In this document: positions 9,745 through 18,876 of the stretch, piece after piece
Layout of the letters: each line of letters starts with the position of its first letter
Numbering within the stretch: the stretch's first letter is position 1
NCBI GenBank assembly: GCA_021826695.1
Contig: JAKAYS010000002.1
Span: 1 to 58,337, forward strand
Reading direction: 5' to 3'
From: Acidobacteriota bacterium
Lineage (GTDB): Bacteria > Acidobacteriota > Terriglobia > Terriglobales > Acidobacteriaceae
DNA length: 58,337 bases
Program-made: the position numbers and the translations under genes
The notes under the pieces: model-generated
Database searches by the model: none
The model's input: the letters and a program-made list of their open reading frames with translations, nothing else
What the model was told of the DNA's origin: nothing

Positions 9745-11733
9745 TCACATCACGTCCGGCGCTTCGATGCCCATCCAGGCGAGTGCGCGGATCAGTTCCC
9801 GCTGTGTGATTGCGGCAGTCGCAAGCAGTAGTGCCTTCCGCGCTGGATCGGCTTCCGTCAATATGTGGTGACGATGATAAAAATTGCTGAATTGCTGCGC
9901 CAATTGAAACGCATACTTCGCCAGATAGGCCGGTTCGGTGCTTTGAATGCAGCGCTCCAGCACATGCACGGACTTTGACGCCAGCAGCCAAAGCTCCCAC
10001 AGACTGTCGCCGTCTTCCCCAGAAAAATGCGGCGAAGCATCGATGGTCTCGAACTGGCGCAGTGCTTCCTCTGGCGTGATGTCGGCCTTGCGAAAGATGT
10101 TGGCCGCCCGCACGATGGCGTATTGCACGTAAGGGCCGGTCTCGCCTTCAAAGCTGAGCGCGTCCTGAAAATCGAAAGCAATCACAGTGTTGCGCGTGTA
10201 GCGCAGCATGTAATATCGCAGCGCGCCGATGGCAATCTTGCGGGCGATGCTCTCGCGATCTTCCTCGCTGCGTTCGGGATGCCGCGCGTCCACTTCGGTT
10301 TTTGCCGCCCGGATGAGCATGTCGATCAGGTCATCGGCCTTCACGCCAAAGCCCTTGCGCCCTGAGACTTCGATGTAGGGCCGGACTTTGTCTTCGTCGG
10401 AGATCCGATAGCCAAGCGCCATGGCGGAGCGCGGCGTCAGAGCGACCATCTCGTAGGAGAAGTGATGGTAGTTGTCGGCTTCCTTGGTGAACCCCATGCC
10501 GCGCAGCGCCTCAATGACGTTGTTCTGCGGATCGGCCTGGCGCGAATCGATGACGTTGTAAATCGCATCGGCAACACCGAAGCGGGGATGCGGTTCCTCT
10601 CCGTGTGTGGTTGAAATCCAGCATTCCTTGCCGTCAGGGTAGGTATGGAATCGAGAATAGCCAAAGTCCAGGCCGAGCTTGTTGAACTTCCAGAGATGAT
10701 AGGCGATGTCCTTGCCGACATACGTCACCGTGCCGTTGGAGCGGACGATCACTTTGGCTTCTTCATCGGGTCGCCCAGGCGACTCGCCGTCGGCGCCAGC
10801 AGTCCCAGCGCGGCGCATCACCCAGCAGCCAGTATTTTTGCCTTCGGTCTCCTGATACAAGACTCCGGTTTGCTTCAGCAGAGTAAAAGCCGCGTCCCAA
10901 AAATGCAGGTGCAGAATTTCGCTTTCACGCGGTAGAAATTCGTATTCGATGCCAAGCCGCAGCATGGTCTCCAGATGACGGCGCAGTACGGCGGTCGCCA
11001 CCAGCTCGGCGATGGCGAAGGTCTCGTTGTTACCTGCTTCCAGCGCGTGCAGTGTATCGAGACGGACTTGTTTGCGGGTCTTCTTTTCGCTTTCCTCCGC
11101 TTCGTACCACTGCGAAACATTGGCGTAGAGGTCCCAGCAGGCGTAGTCGATTCGTTCGTTCCGCGCCGCCAGTTCGCGCATCCAGCGCTCTACGCCTGCC
11201 AGATTCATTGGCTGCAAATGCGCCAGCGCGACCACAACATCCGCCACCTGCACGCCGGTGTTGTCGATGTAATTCTCCACGCCAACCTGGTAATTCGCGG
11301 CGCGCAACAAGCGCACCAGCGTATCGCCGAGGATGGCGTTGCGCAGGTGGCCGATGTGCGCGGCCTTGTTCGGGTTGATGCTGGTGTGCTCGACCAGGAT
11401 GAAGTCGGTCCCTTGCGGCAGGCTTTCAACTCGCGCCGCCAGTTGGTGTGCGGCCTCATTGCGATCCAGACGGCAGTTGATGTAGCCCGCACCGGCGACC
11501 TCAAAGCCAGTAAAACCCGGTACGCTGCCGATGGCGGCGACCAGCTCTTCGGCAATCTTGCGCGGGGCCCTACGCAGCCCGCGCGCCAGCTCAAAAGCAA
11601 TGGGCAGGGCGTAGTCGCCCATTTCCACCTTGGGCGGTTCTTCCACGGTCAGGCGAGGAAGTTCCACCTGAAACTTTTCGCCCAGGACTGCGCGAAGATG
11701 CTCAAACAGAGATTGCCGATAAGTGCGATACAC
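9745..11733 (-). CDS. argS: Arginyl-tRNA synthetase
   Basis: 662 residues, a class I synthetase charging tRNA-Arg. Present are the N-terminal Add1 domain (~1-110), the HIGH motif as NPNKAAHIGHLRNAILGD (~130-147), the Rossmann core with VENYIDNTGVQVADV, the YVGKDIAYHLWKFNKLGLDF segment, and a C-terminal anticodon-binding DALR domain with YVQYAIVRAANIFRK. As in many ArgS proteins there is no classical KMSKS; the equivalent loop is around VSGRKGFGVKADDLI. The start codon is GTG 11733. It stands alone and reads away from metG, with about 250 bases and a REP-like hairpin between them. Confidence 0.96.
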   Translation of the reverse strand: MYRTYRQSLFEHLRAVLGEKFQVELPRLTVEEPPKVEMGDYALPIAFELARGLRRAPRKIAEELVAAIGSVPGFTGFEVAGAGYINCRLDRNEAAHQLAARVESLPQGTDFILVEHTSINPNKAAHIGHLRNAILGDTLVRLLRAANYQVGVENYIDNTGVQVADVVVALAHLQPMNLAGVERWMRELAARNERIDYACWDLYANVSQWYEAEESEKKTRKQVRLDTLHALEAGNNETFAIAELVATAVLRRHLETMLRLGIEYEFLPRESEILHLHFWDAAFTLLKQTGVLYQETEGKNTGCWVMRRAGTAGADGESPGRPDEEAKVIVRSNGTVTYVGKDIAYHLWKFNKLGLDFGYSRFHTYPDGKECWISTTHGEEPHPRFGVADAIYNVIDSRQADPQNNVIEALRGMGFTKEADNYHHFSYEMVALTPRSAMALGYRISDEDKVRPYIEVSGRKGFGVKADDLIDMLIRAAKTEVDARHPERSEEDRESIARKIAIGALRYYMLRYTRNTVIAFDFQDALSFEGETGPYVQYAIVRAANIFRKADITPEEALRQFETIDASPHFSGEDGDSLWELWLLASKSVHVLERCIQSTEPAYLAKYAFQLAQQFSNFYHRHHILTEADPARKALLLATAAITQRELIRALAWMGIEAPDVM

Positions 11734-11783
11734 AGATGACTTCCGTAGATGAAAGGTATTATTGGTCCGGCGCTAAGGCATCC

Positions 11784-11830
11784 ATTCGGGTGCCCCATCC
11801 TGGCCGCGTTAGTTTGCGGCCTGGGTAGGA
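11784..11830 (+). repeat. REP-like hairpin element, copy 1 (upstream of metG)
   Basis: The sequence begins ATTCGGGTGCCCCATCC and continues into a hairpin. GGCCGC (11802-11807) pairs with GCGGCC (11816-11821), and the outer CCATCC partly pairs with TGGGTAGG. A second copy sits at 14141-14186 in the opposite orientation, so the two bracket metG. The head and stem match closely between copies while the loop differs. This is the pattern of a REP/BIME-type extragenic repeat. Confidence 0.7.
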
Positions 11831-11981
11831 GAGACCATGGATTTATTCCAATAGGACCGAATCTATAAGGCGGATTCTAGCAGAGCGGCATCTGCGCGAT
11901 TGACGCTGCTTTCATGGCCCTCTAAGATAGAGGGTGACTCGCTCTCTCCAGCCGGACGCGCGAGGACCAAGCGCAAACGGC

Positions 11982-14135
11982 ATGCCAACCCAGGAAAACA
12001 AGCAAGACACCAAGCCAGCATTCTTCATCACCACGCCGATCTACTACGTCAATGCCCGTCCGCACCTGGGGCATACCTATACGACGGTCGCCGCCGACAC
12101 GCTGGCGCGGTGGAAGCGGATGCGCGGCTACGATGTGCGCTTCCTGACCGGCACCGACGAGCATGGCCAGAAGATCGAGCGCTCTGCCGCCAAGACTGGC
12201 AAGACGCCGCAGGAGTTTGCCGCAGGCGTGTCGAGCGAATTTCGCGGACTGTGGGACCGCATGGGGCTTACCTATGACGACTACATTCGCACCACGGAAG
12301 ACCGGCACAAGCGCGGCGTGCGGCACTTGTTTACCGTGCTGCTGGAGAGCGGCTTCATCTACAAAGGCACCTACTCAGGCCAGTATTGCGTGTCGGATGA
12401 GTTGTATGTCGATGGCCCGCCAGGGACCATTTGCCCGGACTGTGGGCGCGTTACCGAGACGGTGAGCGAGGAGAATTATTTCTTCAAGCTGTCGGCCTTT
12501 GAGCGCAAGCTGCTGGAGTATTACGAAGAGCATCCGGACTTCATTCGCCCGGAGACGCGCCGCAACGAAGTGATGGCCTTTGTGCGCGGCGGTCTGCGCG
12601 ACCTCTCGATCAGCCGCACCAGTTTCAACTGGGGCATTCCGGTTCCCGGCGATGAGAAGCACGTCATCTACGTGTGGATGGATGCGCTGGCGAACTACAT
12701 CACGGCGTTGGGCTACGGTAGCGGCGATCCATCGTTGCTCGAAAAGTATTGGCCTGCGGATGTGCAGTTGATCGGCAAAGAGATCAGCCGCTTCCACTGC
12801 GTCTACTGGCCCGCGTTTTTGATGGCCGCTGGATTGCCGTTGCCGAAGAGCATCGTCGCGCATGGATGGTTGCTGTTTGAGCAGTCGAAGATGTCGAAGT
12901 CGCGCGGCAACATTGTGCGCGCGGAGACGGTGCTGGACGTGCTGGGCGCGGACGCGCTGCGCTATTTTCTGCTGCGCGAGATCGTCTTCGGTCAGGATGG
13001 CAGTTTTTCTTTCGACGCGCTGGTGCAGCGGTATAACTCCGATCTGGCGAACGGCTACGGGAATCTGGTCAGCAGGACGCTGACGATGATTGAGAAATAT
13101 TTTGACGGGATTGTGTCATTTCCTGGGCGGTCCATTCACGTTTCCCCAGTTTCGGGTATAGAAAATGCTGCTTCAGATTGCATTGGATCTTTTAATAAAC
13201 ACTTTGAGGATTTTCAGTTTTCGGCAGCCTTGGAAGCGGTATGGGCATTCATGAAGACCATTGATGCCTACCTAACTGCCGAGGCCCCTTGGAAGCTTCT
13301 TGCTCAGTCCAATGATCTCCCAATGCAAAACCGTGTCAAACAAATTCTTGACAGCGCAGTGGAATCCATTCGTATCATCACAGCTCTGGTTTATCCGGTG
13401 ATTCCAGAAGCGGCGGCGAAGGTTTGGAAGCAGCTTGGCCTTGGCGATATTACAAAGGCAGACCTGAAAGATTTGCAGTGGGGCGGTCTCAAGCCAGGTA
13501 CGAAGCTCGGCGAGCTTGGTCCTGTATTTCCCCGCGCGGAAAAGGAAGCGATCGAACGTATGCAAGACATGGAAGAGAAAAATCAGACACCGATTGAGGC
13601 AGAGAGTCGCCGCGGCGACCAGGTTCCAGCGGCGACTGTAACTGAGGTCGAAGCTCCGAAACCGGCGGCGAAAGAACGCTTCCCCGCGCACGCACAACCC
13701 GCACATCCCGCTGCGGCTTCTGTTGCGCCGCCAGCGCCGGAAGCGCCGACAAGGGCTGCTACGCCGGTCGCAGGCGCGACGCCTGCTCCTGCCGCGACGG
13801 AGAATGCCAAAATCGGCATTGAAGACTTTGCCAAAGTGGAGCTGCGCGTGGCCATCATTCGCGTTGCGGAGCGCGTACCCAAGGCCGACCGTTTGCTGCG
13901 CCTTGAAGTCGATCTTGGCTATGAGCAGCGTCAAATCGTCGCAGGCATTGCTGAGGCTTACACGCCGGAGAGCCTGATTGGGCGCAAGGTGGTCATCGTG
14001 GCGAACCTGGCCCCTCGCAAGCTGCGCGGGCTGGAGTCGAATGGCATGATTGTCGCGGCCTCTATAGGAGAAAAAGGCACGCCGGTGCTGGCTGGTTTTT
14101 TAGAAGACGTGGAAATCGGCGCGCGGTTGAAGTAA
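11982..14135 (+). CDS. metG: Methionyl-tRNA synthetase with C-terminal tRNA-binding domain
   Basis: About 717 residues from ATG 11982. Class I signature motifs are intact: ITTPIYYVNARPHLGHTYT (HIGH equivalent) near the N-terminus and SKMSKSRGNIV for KMSKS. The zinc/CP region has CPDCG. Then come the helical anticodon-binding domain, an Ala/Pro-rich linker (~575-610) and a C-terminal EMAP-II/Trbp111-like domain starting IGIEDFAKVELRVAIIR, which dimerises the enzyme and holds tRNA. An in-frame GTG at 11934 lies five bases after a TAAGAT box and could be a leaderless start adding 16 residues. Bases ~13105-13420, coding for part of the anticodon-binding region, are visibly AT-richer than the rest. 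Confidence 0.96.
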   Translation: MPTQENKQDTKPAFFITTPIYYVNARPHLGHTYTTVAADTLARWKRMRGYDVRFLTGTDEHGQKIERSAAKTGKTPQEFAAGVSSEFRGLWDRMGLTYDDYIRTTEDRHKRGVRHLFTVLLESGFIYKGTYSGQYCVSDELYVDGPPGTICPDCGRVTETVSEENYFFKLSAFERKLLEYYEEHPDFIRPETRRNEVMAFVRGGLRDLSISRTSFNWGIPVPGDEKHVIYVWMDALANYITALGYGSGDPSLLEKYWPADVQLIGKEISRFHCVYWPAFLMAAGLPLPKSIVAHGWLLFEQSKMSKSRGNIVRAETVLDVLGADALRYFLLREIVFGQDGSFSFDALVQRYNSDLANGYGNLVSRTLTMIEKYFDGIVSFPGRSIHVSPVSGIENAASDCIGSFNKHFEDFQFSAALEAVWAFMKTIDAYLTAEAPWKLLAQSNDLPMQNRVKQILDSAVESIRIITALVYPVIPEAAAKVWKQLGLGDITKADLKDLQWGGLKPGTKLGELGPVFPRAEKEAIERMQDMEEKNQTPIEAESRRGDQVPAATVTEVEAPKPAAKERFPAHAQPAHPAAASVAPPAPEAPTRAATPVAGATPAPAATENAKIGIEDFAKVELRVAIIRVAERVPKADRLLRLEVDLGYEQRQIVAGIAEAYTPESLIGRKVVIVANLAPRKLRGLESNGMIVAASIGEKGTPVLAGFLEDVEIGARLK

Positions 14136-14140
14136 GTCGA

Positions 14141-14186
14141 TCCCATCCTGGCCGCTATGAACGCGGCGAGGATGGAGCACCCGGAT
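14141..14186 (-). repeat. REP-like hairpin element, copy 2 (downstream of metG, inverted)
   Basis: CCATCCT-G-GCCGC (14143-14155) pairs with GCGGC-G-AGGATGG (14163-14175) around a seven-base loop, giving 12 paired bases and one internal G/G mismatch. Read on the minus strand it begins ATCCGGGTGCTCCATCC, matching copy 1 at 11784-11830. It fills the gap between the metG stop and the TatD start and may help terminate metG transcripts. It argues for starting TatD after the repeat rather than at ATG 14157 inside it. Confidence 0.75.
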
Positions 14187-14228
14187 TTATCAGGATCGAC
14201 ACCCGATTCACAGAGAAATTTGATAAAC

Positions 14229-15098
14229 ATGCTGGTTGACTCGCACGCACATTTGGACAGTGACCGCTATGCGGAAGATCGCGAAGCCATGCTGCTCCGC
14301 GCACGCGAGGCAGGTGTCGAGACGGTGCTGGCGGTCGGTATTGGAGATGGCCCGGAAACCATGCATCGCGCCCTGGAGTTGAGCCGCGAGTATGCATCCA
14401 ATCCCAGCATGCCGCAGATCTTGGTCAGCGCCGGAATTCATCCCCATGAAGCGGAACTGGCGGACCAGGCAGCGCTGGATCGGCTGAATGCGCTGGCAGT
14501 CGAGCCGGAAGTGATCGCGATTGGGGAGATTGGCCTCGATTATTTCTACGATTATTCGCCGCGCGACGTGCAAAAGCGCGTGTTTATCGAACAAATGGAG
14601 ATTGCCGCGGCCCACAAGTTGCCGATTTTGATTCACTGCCGCGCCTCGGCGGATAGCAGCAACGCGTGGGACGATACTTTGGAATTGCTAAAGCAGAACT
14701 GGCAGCATACTGGACTTGGCGGCGTGCTGCATTGTTTTGCCGGAGAGCGGGGCCACGCGGAACAGGCCATGGATATTGGCTTCCTCGTTTCCTTCGCGGG
14801 AAACATCACCTTTCCCAAGGCGCAGCCGATCCGCGATGTCGCCGAGAAAATTCCCGCAGAGCGGTTGCTGATCGAGACGGATGCGCCTTTTTTGGCCCCC
14901 GTTCCACATCGCGGCCAGCGCAACGAGCCGGCACGGGTGCGTTATGTTGCGGAGAAGTTGGCGGAAGTGCGTGACGTCGATTATGAGACCATGGCTTTGA
15001 CCACTACGGAAAACTTTCATCGGTTTTTTAGCGGCGTGCGTTCTCAAGCGGGTAAGCGGAAGATATTTGGCACTCCTTTGGAAAACAAGAGAATCTAA
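14229..15098 (+). CDS. TatD family metal-dependent deoxyribonuclease
   Basis: About 289 residues, a TIM-barrel hydrolase of the TatD/YcfH family acting on DNA 3' ends and possibly D-aminoacyl substrates. Metal ligands are visible in DSHAHLD at the N-terminus, AIGEIGLDYFYD (Glu), LPILIHCR (His), GVLHCFAGE (His) and ETDAPFLAPVP (Asp). Start ATG 14229 gives the canonical MLVDSHAHLD beginning; the longer frame to ATG 14157 would read through the REP-like hairpin. It follows metG, the usual metG-tatD order in many bacteria, which supports a shared transcript. Confidence 0.93.
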   Translation: MLVDSHAHLDSDRYAEDREAMLLRAREAGVETVLAVGIGDGPETMHRALELSREYASNPSMPQILVSAGIHPHEAELADQAALDRLNALAVEPEVIAIGEIGLDYFYDYSPRDVQKRVFIEQMEIAAAHKLPILIHCRASADSSNAWDDTLELLKQNWQHTGLGGVLHCFAGERGHAEQAMDIGFLVSFAGNITFPKAQPIRDVAEKIPAERLLIETDAPFLAPVPHRGQRNEPARVRYVAEKLAEVRDVDYETMALTTTENFHRFFSGVRSQAGKRKIFGTPLENKRI

Positions 15099-15127
15099 CA
15101 TTATGGCTACAGGCTGGTAAGGAAAAT

Positions 15128-15631
15128 ATGGCGACTGAAAATTCCTTCGATATCGTGAGTAAAGTTGACAATCAGGAAGTCCGCAATGCCGTGGAGCAGG
15201 CACAAAAGGAGTTGCGTTCTCGGTTCGACCTGAAAGACTCTAAATCGGAGATCAATCTGATGGACGGCGACAAAGAGCTTCAACTCGCATCGAGCGACGA
15301 ATACAAGTTGCAGGCAGTCACCGAGATTCTGCAACAAAAGCTGGCGAAACGGGGCGTTTCCCTAAAATCATTGATCTATGGCAAGATCGAACATGCCGCC
15401 GGATCCAGTGTTCGGCAGAAGATCACCCTTCAGCAGGGCATTCCGGCGGAAAAGGCCAAAGAGATAGCGAAGCTGATTAAAGAGTCCAAAAGCAAGGCGC
15501 AGGCCACGATCCAGGGCGACACCGTTCGGGTGAGCAGTAAGGACCGCGACACCTTGCAGGATATGATTGCACTGTTAAAGAAGCATGACTTCGGGCTTGA
15601 CTTGCAGTTCACCAACTATCGCTCGAATTAG
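15128..15631 (+). CDS. YajQ family nucleotide/cyclic di-GMP-binding protein
   Basis: 167 residues, full length for the family. Typical features are the N-terminal ENSFDIVSKVDNQEVRNAV, RFDLKDSKSEINL, the KRGVSLKSLIYGKIE stretch and the C-terminal VRVSSKDRDTLQDMIALLK with DFGLDLQFTNYR. YajQ proteins bind nucleotides or nucleic acid, and some bind c-di-GMP and act as transcription co-regulators. That would fit with the diguanylate cyclase at 0.3 kb, but no link is shown here. TAAGGAAAAT upstream of ATG 15128 serves as ribosome-binding site. Confidence 0.93.
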   Translation: MATENSFDIVSKVDNQEVRNAVEQAQKELRSRFDLKDSKSEINLMDGDKELQLASSDEYKLQAVTEILQQKLAKRGVSLKSLIYGKIEHAAGSSVRQKITLQQGIPAEKAKEIAKLIKESKSKAQATIQGDTVRVSSKDRDTLQDMIALLKKHDFGLDLQFTNYRSN

Positions 15632-15691
15632 TGTGGTAGCATCCCGCAGGGCGATAGCAAACTGGCAAGAGGGAATTAGAGCGGAGCGATT

Positions 15692-16681
15692 TTGAGCACA
15701 GCGGCCATCACGACGGCGAAGGAAGTATTCGACCTGCTCCGCGACGATTTGGTTGCCATCGAGCAGGAATTCGAGCGGCTTTCCACCTCCGACGTCGATT
15801 CCATTACGGAGATTGCCGGGTATCTGCGCGAAGGCGGCGGAAAACGAATTCGACCAGCGTTGTTGCTGCTGGCGGCGAAGGCCCTTGGCTACACGGGTAG
15901 CAGCAGCATTCGCCTGGGCGCGGTGGTGGAGATGGTACACACGGCCACGCTGGTCCACGACGACATTATCGACGTGGCCCATATCCGGCGCGGACGTCCC
16001 TCAGCCAACACGCAATGGGGCAACTCCAAATGTGTGTTGGCGGGCGATTGGCTTTATATGCAGGCCTTTCGCGTGGCCCTGGAAGAGCGCAACTTTCGCA
16101 TCCTGGATCTGCTCATCAGTCTGACCCAGCAGATGGTCGAAGGGGAACTTCTTCAGATGGAGCGCCTGGGAAGCGCGCTGAACGAGCAGGAATACTATGA
16201 ACTGATTTATCGAAAGACAGCGTGTTTGTTCCGCGTTTCCATGCAACTGGGATGCGTGCTGGGCGGTGCATCGCTACAGGTGGAAGAGCTGCTGGGGGAC
16301 TACGGGCGCAATCTCGGATTGGCCTTTCAGATTGTGGATGATGTTCTGGATCTGACGGCCAGTGAAGGGGTACTTGGCAAGCCGACAGCCAGCGACCTGC
16401 GGGAAGGCAAGGCCACGCTGGCTGTGGTCCATGCGTTGCAACATGGCAATGTGGCGGAGCGCGCCGATATTGTCGCGGTAATAGAAGACCAGTCCTTCAA
16501 CCGCATTAGTCATGAGCGTATTCTGACGATTTTGCAGCGGAATGGGTCGTTGGACTACGCTATGCTGGCTGCCTTCGCACATGCGGAAGCCGCGCGGAAA
16601 AATCTTTCCATCCTTCCTGATTCGGAATTCAAACGCGCCCTGCTGTGGGTGACGGACTATGTCGTGGCCCGCGAAAAGTAG
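15692..16681 (+). CDS. Polyprenyl (octaprenyl-type) diphosphate synthase
   Basis: 329 residues, a trans-isoprenyl diphosphate synthase that extends allylic diphosphates with IPP, probably for the quinone side chain. The first Asp-rich motif is LVHDDIIDVAHIRRGRPSAN; the second is FQIVDDVLDLTASEGVLGKP followed by SDLREGKATLAVVHAL. GGGKRIRPALLLL and MVEGELLQM are also conserved. TTG 15692 is the start, with GGAG six bases upstream; no ATG is nearby in frame. It resembles the IspB/HepT group, but chain length cannot be read from sequence alone. Confidence 0.92.
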   Translation: MSTAAITTAKEVFDLLRDDLVAIEQEFERLSTSDVDSITEIAGYLREGGGKRIRPALLLLAAKALGYTGSSSIRLGAVVEMVHTATLVHDDIIDVAHIRRGRPSANTQWGNSKCVLAGDWLYMQAFRVALEERNFRILDLLISLTQQMVEGELLQMERLGSALNEQEYYELIYRKTACLFRVSMQLGCVLGGASLQVEELLGDYGRNLGLAFQIVDDVLDLTASEGVLGKPTASDLREGKATLAVVHALQHGNVAERADIVAVIEDQSFNRISHERILTILQRNGSLDYAMLAAFAHAEAARKNLSILPDSEFKRALLWVTDYVVAREK

Positions 16682-16763
16682 CTGCCGCTGTTCCAGGCCT
16701 TTCTCGAATGATTTCCATCTCGTTACCATAAGGCCTGCACAGTAATTTTCCAGGAGATTCAAT

Positions 16764-18854
16764 ATGTGGGTTCCATGCAAGCTGTTGCGCTTGAGTAGTG
16801 TGCTCGCGGCTGCTTCCGTGCTTATATTTTCTTCCGGATCGTTTAGCCAGACCATCGCAAAGCAAGCGGTTCCCACCCAGACTGTTGTTGTTCAAGCATC
16901 TGCGCCTAATACGGGGAAACAGGTTTTGGATCATGTGGAGTTGGTAATGCGATGGTATCGGCTATGGGAAAACGCCGATATGTTTGTGGTCCGCTCAGCG
17001 GATGAGTTGTATATCGAGAATGGCCAGGCCATTGCGCGACAGGCGATGAAGCTGGAGTTTCAATCGGCCCTGGCGGAGGCAACGATCATCGGGCAGAAGT
17101 CCGGCAAGGCTTCCCATGCAGATGCGGGAACGCCAAATACCGTCGACGCTCGGAATATTTTCCAGACATTGCAAAGCATCGAACCGCAGATTCAAACTCT
17201 GAAAAATGAGCTGGATACAGTCAATCGAAAAATTCTTCAAGTCTCTGCAAAAAAGCGTCCACCGTTGCTCGCTCAGCGAGATACTTTGCAGGGCCAAATT
17301 CAACTGGCGCTCGCATTGCGAGATAATTTGCAGAAGCTGACGTCGTTTATGACTTTGGCTGAAGATGCCAACGGTGCAACCACGGAACTGACAGGAAAAA
17401 TTCGAGGTTTGGAGAAAACCGTACCCGCCTTACAAGCTGTAGTCGCGCCAGGCCAGGCAGGTGCGGGAGTGAAGTCGCAGGCCGCGCCTAAAATTGTGTC
17501 GGCACCGGCTCCTGTGACAAATGCGCAGGGTGCTGGTCTTGTCGGACAGTTAGGGCAGATGTTTCATTTGATAAGCAGTTTGCGCGCTCTCGATCAACTC
17601 AGTGATGCGACCGCGCAGATGCAGACCTCAACGCTGGCACTCCGGGCCCCTTTACTTATTGAGTTGCGGGCGATATTGCGGGAAGGTCAACTTGAAATTC
17701 AAAATGTGACAGCCAACAGTGGCGCTGGCCCGAACGGTGCTCAACCGGCACAGCTATCCGGATCGCATTCGCAACAGCCAGCGCAAGCCGCAACCGGGAT
17801 TCCCGCACCGCTACAGGCAGGCGGCCAGCAAAGTCCTCATTCGATGCAACTGCTGGTCCAGCGTTTCAAGTTGCTTTCCGATGCAACGATGCCTTTGAGC
17901 CAGCAACTTATCCTCATCGACCAGAGCCAGGCAAATCTGACGCAACTGCAAAACTCGATGGAACGCGAGTACACAGCAATCATGCGCTCGGTTCTTTTGC
18001 GAGTTGCCATGATTTTCCTTTCGCTTGGGCTGATCTGGTTATTTTCTGAGCTGTGGAGGCGGGCCTCTTTTCGCTACATTCGAGATGCGCGACGGAGACA
18101 CCAGTTTCTTGTTCTGCGAAGGGTCGTCACCGGTTTCTGCATGGGCATCGTCATCATTTTAGGATTTGTCAGCGAATTCAGCTCCCTGGCAACCTATGCC
18201 GGCCTGATCACCGCTGGCGTTGCCGTGGCATTACAGACGGTCATCTTGTCCGTTGCCGCCTATTTCTTTTTGGTCGGGCGTTATGGTGTGCGCGTTGGCG
18301 ACCGCATTACGGTTGTGTATTCCGGCGCGATCGGTGTTTCCGGCGAGGTGCTCGACATTGGGCTGGTGCGCTTTTACATGCTGGAAATGACTGGGAGTGG
18401 CATCGATATGCAGCCAACGGGGAGGATTTGCGTTTTTCCCAACTCCGTGCTGTTTCAGACAACGCCTTTGTTCAAGCAGATTCCAGGAACGGAGTACACA
18501 TGGCGCGAACTTGCGTTGCCGCTGCATTCGGAATGCGATGTGCAGTTAGCGGAAAAAGATTTGCTCGCGGCGGTGGATGCGATTTACGCAGAGTATCGTC
18601 CCTTATTGGAAAAGCAGCATCATTCGGTGGAACACTTGCTGGACATACACATGGATGTTCCCAAGCCGTACACTCGAGTTCGCTTTTCCGCGACAGGCCT
18701 TGAAGCTGTCGTGCGCTATCCGATACCACTCCGCCAGGCAGCACAAATGGATGACCGCATGGTCATTGAGATGACGGAAATTCTTCGCAAAAACCCAACG
18801 ATTCGTCTGGCAGTTGGTGGCGTACCAGAACTCAGATCTGCAATTAAGAATTAG
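16764..18854 (+). CDS. Large MscS-family mechanosensitive channel protein
   Basis: 696 residues. A signal-peptide-like N-terminus (LSSVLAAASVLIFSSGSFSQ) precedes ~400 residues of periplasmic helical/coiled-coil sequence with Gln/Ala-rich stretches. Then come membrane helices and the MscS pore and beta domain from ~495. The pore helix region is ATYAGLITAGVAVALQTVIL, followed by VGRYGVRVGDRITV and the EVLDIGLVRFYMLEM beta segment. Architecture resembles the larger MscK/YbdG-type homologues rather than the 286-residue E. coli MscS. Its probable role is to release solutes on hypo-osmotic shock. A good AGGAG precedes ATG 16764. The gene is convergent with the SMP-30 gene. Confidence 0.9.
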   Translation: MWVPCKLLRLSSVLAAASVLIFSSGSFSQTIAKQAVPTQTVVVQASAPNTGKQVLDHVELVMRWYRLWENADMFVVRSADELYIENGQAIARQAMKLEFQSALAEATIIGQKSGKASHADAGTPNTVDARNIFQTLQSIEPQIQTLKNELDTVNRKILQVSAKKRPPLLAQRDTLQGQIQLALALRDNLQKLTSFMTLAEDANGATTELTGKIRGLEKTVPALQAVVAPGQAGAGVKSQAAPKIVSAPAPVTNAQGAGLVGQLGQMFHLISSLRALDQLSDATAQMQTSTLALRAPLLIELRAILREGQLEIQNVTANSGAGPNGAQPAQLSGSHSQQPAQAATGIPAPLQAGGQQSPHSMQLLVQRFKLLSDATMPLSQQLILIDQSQANLTQLQNSMEREYTAIMRSVLLRVAMIFLSLGLIWLFSELWRRASFRYIRDARRRHQFLVLRRVVTGFCMGIVIILGFVSEFSSLATYAGLITAGVAVALQTVILSVAAYFFLVGRYGVRVGDRITVVYSGAIGVSGEVLDIGLVRFYMLEMTGSGIDMQPTGRICVFPNSVLFQTTPLFKQIPGTEYTWRELALPLHSECDVQLAEKDLLAAVDAIYAEYRPLLEKQHHSVEHLLDIHMDVPKPYTRVRFSATGLEAVVRYPIPLRQAAQMDDRMVIEMTEILRKNPTIRLAVGGVPELRSAIKN

Positions 18855-18876
18855 TTCTACTCATCTCGAATTTCAT

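Noticed and set aside
10261-10281. A REP-like motif (encoding HPERSEE) apparently inserted inside argS
   Set aside because: It resembles the repeat at 9691-9717, but the protein aligns without extra residues to the usual ArgS stretch before IAIGALRY, so no insertion is needed.
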